Below, one piece after another: positions 22,062 through 32,702 of a stretch of DNA of 64,000 nucleotides. A program made the translations under genes and the position numbers. Within the stretch, counting starts at the first letter, position 1. Every line of letters begins with the position of its first letter. The stretch spans positions 199,694,244 to 199,758,243 of the forward strand of contig CP136061.1 in NCBI GenBank assembly GCA_032622095.1, read 5' to 3'. Origin of the DNA: Siphonodentalium dalli. Lineage: Eukaryota > Mollusca > Scaphopoda > Gadilida > Siphonodentaliidae. The notes below the pieces were generated by a model. The model made no database searches and had not been told where the DNA came from. It saw only the letters and a list, made by a program, of their open reading frames with translations.

Positions 22062-22333
22062 GGAATTCCATTGATTGATTGATTGGGTTTAAGACCATAT
22101 CACGACATTGCCTGTTATAGTGATGGAGGAAATCTGCACGCTTACTGCTAATCTAACTGTGATTTCAATGGTTGTCATTGGCTGAAAAACACACCATGTG
22201 CGGCAAACCACCAATCGTCGGCAACTCAATGGAAACAAGTGGATCTGAACCCTCATTGCCAGCGCTGGAGGGCGAGATCCTTGAAGTTGTACTCCTAACT
22301 GACTGAGCCACTGATGCCCCATAAGGAATTCCA
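22062..22333 (-). mobile_element. tRNA-derived SINE with 9-bp target duplication
   Basis: On minus, the head reads GGGGCATCAGTGGCTCAGTC with an A box (GTGGCTCAGTCAGTTAGGAG, 22311-22292) and a B box (GGTTCAGATCC, 22251-22241) about 50 bases later, as in a tRNA promoter. The 3' end is AACCCAATCAATCAATCAAT, a tail seen in mollusc SINEs. The element (22071-22324) is flanked by the exact repeat GGAATTCCA at 22062-22070 and 22325-22333. It would be transcribed by RNA polymerase III and copied by a LINE's reverse transcriptase. Confidence 0.85.
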
Positions 22334-22816
22334 ACTGGTAATCATCACACCAATTCTGGTTTATTAACAGTTTGATAAAATTAGATGGGTTTGTAATCCA
22401 GGCCTGTTATTAAATTGCTGTTATTTCCAAATATTTACGTAGCCCATCTGTGTTACACTAAATCATGCTCGGTGATTGGTCAACTGTCAATTTGTTCACC
22501 TGTGTCATACCCCAATAACACAGACCTGTCATGAACATGAGTCTCACACAACGTCACAAGTTGTTGACCTAATCTGACCTAATGACTGAAAGTGGTCAGC
22601 AGAATAATTGGGCATGATTTTCAAAGTTCAGACGAATTGCATCTGAAACCAGTTACATGTATTTATATCGATCACGTTATTGTTAAGTGCATGGATATCT
22701 TGTATTGGGATGACTTAATGTGGTGCATGGGCCAGTCTCAAATTCTCGGCAGATTTTGTGAAAATATATAAGAATACACTCAGCTTTTTTATAGGAATAA
22801 ATCATCAAAAAGCTAT
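22334..22816. other. No recognisable feature
   Basis: AT-rich; nothing supported. Confidence 0.3.
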
Positions 22817-22971
22817 ATAAGAAATGAATGTAGTGGGTGTTATTGGGGGATACAGCGTTGTGGTAATTGGGGGCACATTTAGTTCACACAATGTGGCCCA
22901 ACGACCACAGCACCATATCCCCCAATAACACACACACACCCACTACGTTCATTTCTTAAATAATATTTCAA
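22817..22971. repeat. Hairpin with TTATTGGGGGATA arms
   Basis: The left arm from ATAAGAAATGAATGTAGTGG through GTTATTGGGGGATACAGCG pairs with the right arm CATATCCCCCAATAACACAC to CACTACGTTCATTTCTTA. The loop is about 50 bases. No target duplication was found. Confidence 0.7.
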
Positions 22972-23583
22972 TATACTCCATATACATGTAGGTCTCTCCA
23001 ATGAAAACTTGCTTTCTAAAATTTTATATCACATCATGTCACACTTATGTCATATTTCTCACTGTTGTAATTTTAACTTTTTGTGCTAATTACATGTACC
23101 TTAAAGATTGTATATCTCTTCCCTGAACTTTTGATATAGATTTAGGGGCATCAAACAAGAATTTTGAGACAGAGATTTCAGTCAACAGAACCTTCTGTCA
23201 CCAGAAAATAATGTTTCCCCAATTTGTTTTCTTTAATTGGGACATAAAACGTGGCTATTTTTAGAACATTGTATGCTTTTTGATTGAAAATCTACAACTA
23301 GAAGCACTTTTAAGTGAAATACATGTAGTTGCATAATGTATCTGATGTGCTTTGAAGAATAATAATGCATACATGAGTTTTCTAGAAATTTTGATGTTGT
23401 TGGAAGTGGTGCCAGGAAAAGATATATTATTATATTTTCAGTAACTTTTTCTGCCAAAATAATAATCGTATCCCCACTCCCAGAAGTGCCACGATGTTAT
23501 CCTACTCCCAGATGTTTATCCTACTCCCAGCGATGACGGACTATTTATCCTAACCTTGCACGTTCCGAATTACGTAATTCGAA
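22972..23583. other. No recognisable gene
   Basis: AT-rich. Around 23475-23535 three near repeats of ATCCTACTCCCAG-like words lead up to the open frame that follows, with a palindrome TTCCGAATTACGTAATTCGAA at about 23565. Confidence 0.3.
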
Positions 23584-24078
23584 GTGCGCGTTTTGGGTTA
23601 CTCCCCTTACACCAAAATAATTGTCTCAGTTCCAGTGCATAGTCAGATAACACAAAATACATCACCAAAAACACAGACCACCAATGTGTTATCGACATCA
23701 AATTCCAGCTCAGTGAATTTTCAGGATCAACACCAACTGGGAAACATTTTTGGTTACGCTACACTTCGGAATCCAAAGATCGAAATCGTGATAAACAATT
23801 GTTCCCACAAGTGCATTCGCACCAAGAAAATTAAAACAGTGTTGAAATCCACTTCAGTATCTTCAAGCAGTTCCACTTCAAATTCCACTGATATTCGAGT
23901 ACATAATCCAAATGAAAGTGAGCAGTATTATCTCATAGAACTAGGAAAGCTTATACACACAATGACATTCCAAACAGTTACTAATTTAATCAATAAAGTT
24001 TGTTGTTTGTTTGAAAAATTCCTCCAAAAAATCCCCTTTGAAGTTGGTGGCAATAGAAGAAATCAGTCAATGAAATGA
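23584..24078 (+). CDS. Hypothetical open frame, 164 codons, no clear start
   Basis: One of the longest open frames in the window, but it begins with GTG; the first ATG is far downstream (MTFQTV). The product is rich in Asn, Ser and Thr, with a poly-Ser stretch near residue 95 and a pair of Cys (CSHKC) near 73. No family is recognised. It could be an internal exon, a retro-copied fragment or a chance frame; no good acceptor or donor stands out. A strong palindrome lies 220 bases downstream. Confidence 0.2.
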   Translation: MRVLGYSPYTKIIVSVPVHSQITQNTSPKTQTTNVLSTSNSSSVNFQDQHQLGNIFGYATLRNPKIEIVINNCSHKCIRTKKIKTVLKSTSVSSSSSTSNSTDIRVHNPNESEQYYLIELGKLIHTMTFQTVTNLINKVCCLFEKFLQKIPFEVGGNRRNQSMK

Positions 24079-24300
24079 CGTCACGTTCCTTAAACGGGGT
24101 AAAATACTATGGCGCGCGCAGCTATAGTAAAAAATTCATGAATGAGTGACGTAATCGATTTACCTTATTTGGGTTGTTATCTTATCATTGCGCGTAATTT
24201 AACGGAAACATTTAGGTCAATATTCAGAATCGGAACATCTTCTCAGTGCATTTTATTAGAGTTGTGTCGTGACAAACAGTTGTGGAAAATATAATAAACA

Positions 24301-24451
24301 CAATAGTTAACTGTCATCAACGACGAACGAAGTTTCTCCTCTCGTGAGATGCGAGGATTATTTTTCAATCGGCTAACGCCTCGTGAAAAATAATCCTGCG
24401 CATCTCACTCGATGAGAAACTTCGTTCGTCGCTGATGACAGTTAACTATTG
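24301..24451. repeat. 150-bp near-perfect palindrome
   Basis: The arms start CAATAGTTAACTGTCATCA and run through CGACGAACGAAGTTTCTC and GAGATGCGAGGATTATTTTT to a hinge near 24376 (ATCGGCTAACGCC). Few mismatches over about 70 bases per arm. CG-containing and unlike the AT-rich surroundings. Could be a foldback transposon or a hairpin RNA gene. Confidence 0.8.
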
Positions 24452-25215
24452 TCTATGTATCTTAACCTTTTGATAACATAAACATTGACAGGGGCGCCAG
24501 AAGCAACCATGGGCATGGGGCAGAATTTCCAGACGGTACATTAAATGCCTAAAAAAATACAAAATTCTGTCATTGAACAGCATTCTTTAAAAAGCTAAAA
24601 GGTCACTTTCTGCCTCCTTGCTACAGCACTTTAAAATATAGTGCTCTAAAAATTGGGCATTAGATTTGGAGGAGGGAGTTTCCCTCCCAGAGGAGGGAGT
24701 TTCCCTCCCAGATCCAGACAGTAGCTATCCATAACCTACATGTACCAGGTACCGACACATGTATATACAATAACTGGGTTACTGTGATTATAGGGTTGAC
24801 CTACACATTTCCTTATTTCTCTCTGGGTCACCCACAGTTAGAGTATGCTAATAGTTTTTCTCATGTGATAATGATTAACAGGGAAAATCTTCCAAGATAA
24901 TATGAGCTACCAGTACTCTACTCACTTCGTTGAGGTACTACCCAGGGAGAGCAACTTAGAATTGCGTAATTACTATTCTAATTTACCTAAAGCCAGTAGA
25001 ATATATGTACATGTATGTCAGGAGCATGCATATTGTTCATGTTTTGTTTGAATGCCCCCCATGTCGGGTGGTGAAAAGCACAAGACTATTATACACTTCT
25101 TAAAAGGTACCCATAGTTAGTGATAAAAGAGGGGGACACGTGTCCCCTGTGCCCACACCTCTGATTAAAGGTGATTATTAACACGTTGGCTGCCACTACA
25201 CTGTAGTACTACTCA
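24452..25215. other. No gene; one 22-bp tandem pair
   Basis: GGAGGGAGTTTCCCTCCCAG is present twice in tandem at about 24668-24712 and is itself palindromic. Otherwise AT-rich and featureless. Confidence 0.4.
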
Positions 25216-25324
25216 CTGAGAGCTTTCCGATGAATGGCAACAAGACATATTTCCAACTAAATCATGAAAAGTTACCCATAATTCTGCTGTGGTTAAGGAG
25301 TCGATTATTTAGGGCATTACTGTA
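25216..25324. mobile_element. Family A right arm only (A5)
   Basis: GAGAGCTTTCCGATGAATGG to GGGCATTACTGTA, the standard right arm with a few substitutions; the left arm is missing. Confidence 0.8.
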
Positions 25325-25438
25325 AGTGCGGATTTGTGATCCAAGCAAGTGGTGCTGACCTGATTCGTCTATCTGGGCAAGTTTGTCAGTTGCTTTACTG
25401 CGGGCGGGTTGGTGGTTTCTACAATCTACATGCAGTTG

Positions 25439-25681
25439 TTAACCCTTCCATGACTGGAGCTTCCTGATTTTTTTTTGTTGCGAAAACCCTGTGCCAATGC
25501 ATTCTCTTATATATGCGAGGCTCCCTATAATAATTAATAAAAATAATTACCTTGCCATTGTATTACAGTCATTGCGTTCTCTTATATATGCGCGGCTTGC
25601 ATATACATATATATTAAAGAGAACCCACTGGCACATGATCTTTAATGCTGCACCAATGCAGCTCCCATCATAAAGGGTTAA
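25439..25681. mobile_element. piggyBac-like MITE, diverged subfamily (D3)
   Basis: Begins TTAACCCTTCCATGACTGG and ends CATAAAGGGTTAA, again with TTAA at each side. The interior keeps CCAATGCATTCTCTTATATA and TTCTCTTATATATGCG words of D1/D2 but in decayed hairpins. A fragment of the same subfamily is at 48855. Confidence 0.75.
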
Positions 25682-25759
25682 ATAATTCGCCAGGGAAACT
25701 ACTAGTAACCCTCCATTTGGAATTTCCTTTACCAAGCAGCTTAAATGACAAGAAACTAA

Positions 25760-26185
25760 AGGTTACAATACACCAAATGATTTACATAGGCCTCAGTGTT
25801 AACAAATCCCGCTGGCCTGTATTCGCAGGAAAGCTTTGACCCTGCACTGGTATTTAAAATTAAAGAACGTCCTTTTAGACACACGGAAATGTGCCCAAAA
25901 GTACTTGTAAACGTGGTGGATCACACTGCAGCTTGACAAACGTCACACTACCCTTAAAATTGAGGAAAAAATGACATCGAAAAAAACACAAACACCTCCC
26001 ATAAATTATTCGCCATTTGTACTGTCATAACCGTTCACCATGTGGCTATATTTGATGTTTCTCGACGGAAAACACTTCTGTGCATTTTTTCGTGCACTTT
26101 TCATCCATGTATCATTGACCATTCAGCTGCCAGAATTTTTTTTATGCTGATCCTAGCTTGGTAGTACCAGGGGAAATCACTCTAC
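25760..26185. other. Left flank of the 6-kb element with an outer inverted word
   Basis: GGTTACAATACACCAAAT at 25760-25777 is found inverted (ATTTGGTGTATTGTAACC) at 32246-32263, just outside the right end of the 6-kb element. This hints at an older element into which the larger one inserted. No gene is seen. Confidence 0.45.
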
Positions 26186-26199
26186 TACAGTACAAGGCC

Positions 26200-26520
26200 C
26201 GTGGTTTTTTCAAAACCACGCGTGGCCAACATTTTAACACGGAAAAAACACGGAAAAATCGCGCGTGGTCTTAGCGTGGTCAACTTCAGAAAAATGGCCA
26301 GCGTGTTCAAAAACGGTTTGAACACGGCGTGTACATGCCGTGGTCACCCGAGTTCACACCGTGGTCATCCGTGTTGAAGTCGTGTTCTTAGCGTGATCAA
26401 TTACGGCAAAATGGCCAGCGTGTTCAAAAACGGTCTGAACACGGCGTGTACATGCCGTGTTAATAGCGTGGTCAGTCGTGTTTACGGCGTGGTCTGCACC
26501 CCAATGCAGAGCGGCACCTA
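26200..26520. repeat. Left subterminal array of CGTGTTC/CGTGGTC words
   Basis: Within about 320 bases, words such as GCGTGGTC, CGTGTTC, CCGTGGTCA and GAACACGG recur in irregular spacing and both orientations. A matching array is at 31895-32215 by the right end, with smaller ones at 26925-27030 and 31310-31420. Subterminal repeats of this type are usually transposase binding sites. Confidence 0.7.
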
Positions 26521-27417
26521 CTCTTTTTAGGGACAGTGCGGGAGGTGTGAATAATCCGCGACATCAAAGAGTTGCCGCTGTATTACTTGCGGTAGGATTT
26601 TTTCGGGTATATTTGGCCCGGATTGATTTCGTCAATGAATAAAGAATTGTCAGATAAAATCTTTTATAATAAAAAACAATTTCATATATTGAATTATATA
26701 TATATATGTATATATATATTTGTTTATCTGTGTCTATGGCCTTTATATCCGTGTCATGTTTTGTTGTCGCATTTTATTTTAGTTGGCATTAATATTTTCT
26801 TGTGTTTGTTCATATTACATGTACGCAAATGGTTTCGGTAGTTTGTACGGCGATATCGTGTTCTAACAAATGGCAGAAAAATTGGATATAACATTAAAAA
26901 AATAAGTTAAAGACATATTATGCACTCTGAGTGTACTCCGTGGTCAATCGTGTTGAAGTCGTGTTCATGCCGTGGTCATCCATGTTAATAGCGTGGTCAG
27001 CAGTGTTTACCCCGTGGTCTGCATCCCATTGCAGAGAGGCACCTACTCTTTTCAGGGACAGAGCGGGAGGTGTGAATAGTCCGCGACATCAAAGAGTTGC
27101 CGCAGGATTACTTGCGGTATGCATTTTAGGGTATATTTGGCCCGGATTGATTTCGTCAATGAATAAAGAATTGTCAGATAAAATCTTTTATAATATAAAA
27201 CAATTTCATATATTGAAGTATATATGCATATTTGTTTATCTGTGTCTATGGCCTTTATATCCGTGGCATGTTTTGTTGTCGCATATTTGTCGCATGTTTG
27301 TTCATATTACATGTACGCAAATGGTTTCGGTAGTTTGTGCGGCGATATCGTGTTCTAACAAATGGCTGAAAAATTGGATATAACATTACAAAAATTAATA
27401 AGTTAAAGACATATTAT
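26463..27417. repeat. Two tandem units of about 525 bases
   Basis: Units starting TAATAGCGTGGTCAG (26461 and 26986) share GCAGAG-GGCACCTACTCTTTT, GGACAG-GCGGGAGGTGTGAAT and GAATAAAGAATTGTCAGATA, with small indels. The second unit lost about 80 bases of the TA-rich middle. Frames spanning them (for example 26931-27383) just follow the repeat. Confidence 0.75.
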
Positions 27418-27986
27418 GCACTTGTTCGGGCGCGTGAAATTGTTTAGTTAGTATGCAGGCGTTATGCCAACTCGGGGAAAGTAGAATTCTACTAACATTG
27501 CCAAACATCTCAAACAAATCGTCGTACCACATCATAGAAAACATCGTCTGAACTACGCTCAATTGTAAAAATTTACTTCCCGAATCGGGAGGCAACTATC
27601 GGCGGTAAATTAACACAAACGATTTCGCCATCGGGGGGTCACTGTATTTAATGAATATATATGAATTACGGTGTGTTTTGTCAATTTGGATATAATATTT
27701 GTAAAAATAACTACTTTCAGCAAGATTATTCTCCATTTCTATTTGATCAGCCTACCGGAGTGTTTCACATCACTTTAAAATTTCGAATTTAATGTTCAAA
27801 ACGTAACTAAAGTTTTAAATTTTAATTTAATGTTCAATATTCTCATTATAATATTTGGACTCCATACATGTATATCAAATAGTAAACGGTTACATGTACA
27901 CAGAACAATTGACCCGAGAATTGGGCAAATACAAACCGCAAACATGTTACTTTATTAATTTTAGATATTGAGCATCTCAGATGAGT

Positions 27987-28103
27987 TTCTATTTTATATG
28001 GAATTTATCAACCAAGTTTACTAAATTCGATTTGAACCGATTTTTTACCGAGGCTCAAATAAAATTTAGTGGACGAGGTTGATAAATTACGTATAAAATA
28101 GAT
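27987..28103. repeat. Hairpin inside the 6-kb element
   Basis: CTATTTTATATGGAATTTAT and CAACCAAGTTTACTAAATT pair with the right arm (AATTTAGTGGACGAGGTTG, ATAAATTACGTATAAAATAG). Loop about 20 bases around ACCGATTTTTTACCGAGG. Confidence 0.65.
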
Positions 28104-28199
28104 CGAGTGCGAGATACCTTTTATCACATGATAAAATAAACGCAAAATATTCATCGAAAACAACAATAATAAACTACAGCGATCGCACGTCATTTAAAG

Positions 28200-30700
28200 A
28201 ATGGTGTGATGTCATCACACGCACTGATATTACACGTGTGTCTTATCGATAATTACTAAACTCGTTTTATGGGCTAATTATGTGATAAATTGTGATATTA
28301 GCTGTACGTGGCATATCCATATTCATAGTAATAACAAATTAATTGTTGTTGATGACTGTAAAAAATGTTATTCAAATAAACATCAAATGTTTTATTCAGT
28401 TTGTTGTCATTATGACATCCCACTCTACATAACAGTTCCAATGCACCCATGTTGGCGAGATATTTCAGTAATATATATTTCACACGGATTCATTAAAAAA
28501 ATTACGTTAATGTACAAATGTCTGGTAATTTTCTTTTATAAACGCCGATTACGCGCGCACTGACCAGCTTGTGTAAATGTGTCTCTCATAACCCACATCT
28601 ACTTCTCACCTACCCTAAATCGAGCGGGAGTACGTGTTTCGCATAGAATATAATGTTTCAATAGATAAATATTGCAAGTAAAATGAGTCTGATTCATTTG
28701 ATGCGTACAATAACATCAATTCGATCACATAATCAATCTTAAATAATTCCGTCATTTGATATTATGGAATTATTCGTAAATTGACATCACAGATAATATT
28801 CGTGTCGTAGAGGATTGATATATTGGAAACAGACAGTTAAAACCCAAGTGTTTATAAAGAACTTCCTGATAATATTTTGCGTGTGGTACAGTAAAACAAA
28901 AACTGTCTTGTAAATAAAACGAGAAAAATAAAACAATGAACTACCGGTAAAACATAAACAATAATTTGTTGGTATTCCGCATGTCCCACATCAACACCCA
29001 GGTTAACTAAACAAAGTTCATGTGTAAATATTTTCGATCTGATAACGGACTCGGATATCCACAGAAACGCTTTTGAAATTGACAAAATATTCGCATGTTT
29101 CTGTCAAAATAATCGGAGAAAAATCAGCATTTCATAAATAAACATATATCGCAAATGTTCAATTGGTGCTTACCTGATCTTCCAAACAACATAGATTCAA
29201 TTTACCATTTCTGGAAAGTTTTTCACACTTGAAAATTTGTCGTTTAGTCCAGTTATCACTCATTTCGACATACCAATCACAAAGCATTCTGAGCTTCCAT
29301 CACATTCAATATTCCTGTTATTTTTTCTCAAAACCCACATCACTATTTATACTGTCGTCTGTGTATATTATTGCAATATATTCAATCTCTCCTTAGAAAG
29401 AGGCAATACAGACATATTACAGGCGGGGAACATTCCCATTCTTGGTACGACCGAATCTGACATCGAATGAGTTAATTTAATTCAAATGTCCATATCTCAT
29501 ATAAAAACAATCTGCGGTTTCTTGAGCACTGACTTCACCCATCGCCGCTTTTTAAAAGGCATAGCAGGAAATGGCACCCTTTTGATAATCTCTAAACAAT
29601 GGCTTGATTAGCCCATTGTCTCATTTTTGTCCGTCCGTTATTAATTTCCGGGTGCCTGCGGAATATATAATTACAGTGATAACTGAACAGGGCTACATGC
29701 ATTGCATGATTTGTACACAACATAGACTCCACGTCCTACGCCCATACATGCATGATGCATTGCACATCGGAGAGACAATTTCACACGGAGTTTGCGGATA
29801 TGGGACATCGGTTACAGAGTACAGTTTCTAATCGCGGGATACGGACGATTGCTCGACAGTGATAACAAGTGGAGAATTTGTTTTGTACAGGGGCAGTATG
29901 GCCAGGATTGGTCGTCTTCCTACTGATCTTGTTTTAATAACCGTTATAGTTGTATTGATATATATAACTTTCCAAAAAAATTATTTTAATTTTAGTTTCT
30001 TTATTGAATTTACCAGGACTATTTCATTTGCATTGGTGAAAAATCATTTTCAAAATTTTTAATTTAAATAAAAAAAAACTAAACTTTGCAATACCACACT
30101 AAGCCCCAACACGAACCTTATCTACACTATTTGTCTAAGTGTACTTAATTTAGCTGACCTCTTTGTTTTCGATGGTGTCCGCATGGTGTTATATCATAAT
30201 GCTAGGAAGAAGCCAATGTGTTTTCAAAACACTGGTGTTTCATAATCAGCTGACCAACTAATCACTGGCCACTGTGTTTTAAAAGTTGAAACTTGAATTG
30301 ACCCATACGTTAATTAAAGTATATAAAAATAAATATTATCGTAAAACTTATGGGAGGGCACTTGACATGAGGTTGAATATACACGCACGCCGGTTATGGT
30401 CATCAATAGCAGTAAATACCCTAACCCCACCACATCATATTGGTTAACAAAACTGACAATAAATAAGTTTCCGTGGACATAATTGCCATGCTTGTAACGA
30501 CCGATTATCAGTTTGAATATTATATTCGTTTAATATATATAAAACATAATCACATATTTCTGTAAACAAAATATTGCAGTAAAATCAAATTTAAAATAGG
30601 GACATTTTGAGCTGAAGCCATCTGCGCTGGTTATCGATTATACGAACGGATATCGATTATACATGTATGAAAGAATTAGCAAAACGAAGCCATACATCCA
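28200..30700. other. AT-rich middle of the 6-kb element, no coding domain
   Basis: Only short frames (under 95 codons), none with recognisable motifs. Diverged traces of the 576-base unit (TTCGTTTAATATATATAAA, near 30525) suggest older rounds of duplication. Confidence 0.4.
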
Positions 30701-30844
30701 TCGAAATAGTTTCCATGTAACGAATTATATCAGGTCAGAATATATTATTCTTTTAACACATATTAAATATTCATATGTTCGTGTAAATATATTGGAGTAA
30801 AATAAGTTGAAAGGTTCTGATCCGAAACAACGTTCGAATGTTCG

Positions 30845-31996
30845 TTTAAAACTAAACGGACATTGATACCAGACAAATTCTAAATTGAAACTAAATTGAA
30901 CATTTATCAAGATATTTTCGATCTAACAACAGGAAGATGTAAATCTATAAGATTCAATAAATATATATAGTCATATGTTATTGTCAAAATATTCGAGTTA
31001 TTTAGTATTAAGTTAGCACCCTTCTTGAAATAATGCACGTGTATCGGTACCATTCCTACTCCCATATATAAGTTATTTTTATGAGTAATCGCGGTATATT
31101 GGTATCTTTACTTTCTCTGGGCCAATTTTTACAATCGACGGGTTGAATTTCGATGAAATTTCCGTTAAATAAAATGATGCTGCTCATTTGCCAATTTGAG
31201 CAGCAATTTCGAGAATATATTTTGGACTAGGGAGGTGATAATTAATTACGTAACGCACACCGCGAGCTCCACCACCGCGGCGTGCCAAGCTCCGGCCGCC
31301 AGCGATGGCTCCGTGTTCCTCCGTGTTCCTCCGTGTTCACGTCGCGGTCACCTTTGTTATGGCCGTGGTTACCCGTGGTCACAGCGTGGATGTTCCGTGT
31401 TCAAACGTGATCAAGGTTTGTTTAAAACTAAACGGACATTGATACCCGAACCATTCTAAATTGAAACTAAATTGAACATTTATCAAAGGTCCCATAAAGT
31501 TATTTTCGATCAGGAAGATGTAAATCTATAAAATTCAATAAACATTTATAGTCATAATTATGTTCCTGTCAAAATATTCGAGTTATTTAGTATTAAGTTA
31601 GCACTCTGCTTGAAATAATGCAAGTGTATCGGTACAATTCCGACTCCCATATATAAGTTATTTTTATGAGTAATCGCGGTATATTGCAGATTGGTATCTT
31701 TACTTTTTCTGGGCCAATTTTCACAATCGACGGGTTGAATTTCGATGAAATTTCCGATAAATAAAATGGTCACGCTCATTTGCCAATTTGAGCAGCAATT
31801 TCGAGAATATATTTTGAACTAGGGAGGTGATAATTAATTACGTAACGGACACCGCGAGCTCCGCCACAGCGGCGTGCCAAGCTCCGGCCGCCAGCGATGT
31901 TTCCGTGTTCAGCCATGTTCCCCCGTGTTCATGTCGCGGTCACCTGTGTTATGGCCGTGTTCACCCGTGGTCATAGCGTGGATGTTCCGTGTTCAA
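30845..31996. repeat. Two tandem units of about 576 bases
   Basis: Starting points TTTAAAACTAAACGGACATT at 30845 and 31421. The units are highly similar through GAGTTATTTAGTATTAAGTT, CCCATATATAAGTTATTTTT and ACGTAACG-ACACCGCGAGCTCC, and end in GCGTGGATGTTCCGTGTTC. The similarity implies recent tandem duplication. The short plus frame at 31196-31459 lies in the GC-rich tail and is not supported as a gene. Confidence 0.8.
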
Positions 31997-32474
31997 ACGT
32001 GATCATTTGGTCGTGGTCACCCGTTGATCGTACCGTGGTCATAGCGTGGATGTTCCGTGTTCAAACGTGATCAGAGCGTGTTCAAACGTGATCAGAGCGT
32101 GTTAAAAATCTGAACACGATTGAACACGTTTACCCAGACCGTGTTCTTGGCGAGTTCAGATTTTTAACACGGAAAAACCACGGAAGAATCGCGCGTGGTC
32201 TTCCGTGGACATGTAAAAAACCACGGGCCTTATACTGTAATTTGTATTTGGTGTATTGTAACCTAAACTATATTTGCCAGAAATGTAATTTACTGGTAGA
32301 TTTTCGCTCACCTGACAAAATCTGAAGGTTATTAAAATAGGATGTCAAGTGGCTGATTTGGAATGAGGATTTTGGAATGGTACATATGTTACAGGATGCA
32401 AGCTGATACAATATTTACACCCACATGGCTCATTTCAAACTTCAAAATATATATTTAATCAAATCAAACTAGAT

Positions 32475-32702
32475 CTATATAGTTTGAATTATGTTGCATT
32501 CTGGGAGCGAAACTGGGGAAATTTTTCTATGATTTCAGCTATTACTCTATGGGCACCTTCTGAGACACAGACGATCCAAATGGTGATGAATTATAGTATT
32601 TTAATCATATTGTATGTCATAGATTGTTATTAAAACCATATATCAAGGCACTTTAAAAAAAAGGAAAATTCGGTGACTCGAAAATTAAATGGGCCTTTAA
32701 TG
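32475..32702. repeat. Family E right half (E2)
   Basis: From TTTGAATTATGTTGCATTCT through CTCTATGGGCACCTTCTGAG to the end AAAATTAAATGGGCCTTTAA, same order as the right half of E1. The left half is absent. Confidence 0.7.

Larger units (their letters stand above)
26186..32239. mobile_element. 6-kb element with TA-CAGT inverted ends (K)
   Basis: Left end TACAGTACAAGGCCCGTGG then six T; right end the inverse of TACAGTATAAGGCCCGTGG and six T. One mismatch in 25. TA on both sides fits a TA target. Next to both ends the sequence is packed with CGTGTTC, CGTGGTC and ACACGG words. The interior has a duplicated 525-base unit (26463-27417), a duplicated 576-base unit (30845-31996), a hairpin (27987-28103) and a family G copy (27400-27783). 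No open frame longer than about 150 codons and no transposase motif is visible, so it looks non-autonomous despite its size. Confidence 0.75.

Noticed and set aside
31196-31459. Frame with SSTTAACQAPAASDGS
   Set aside because: It lies across the subterminal repeat unit of the 6-kb element and is broken in the duplicate unit.
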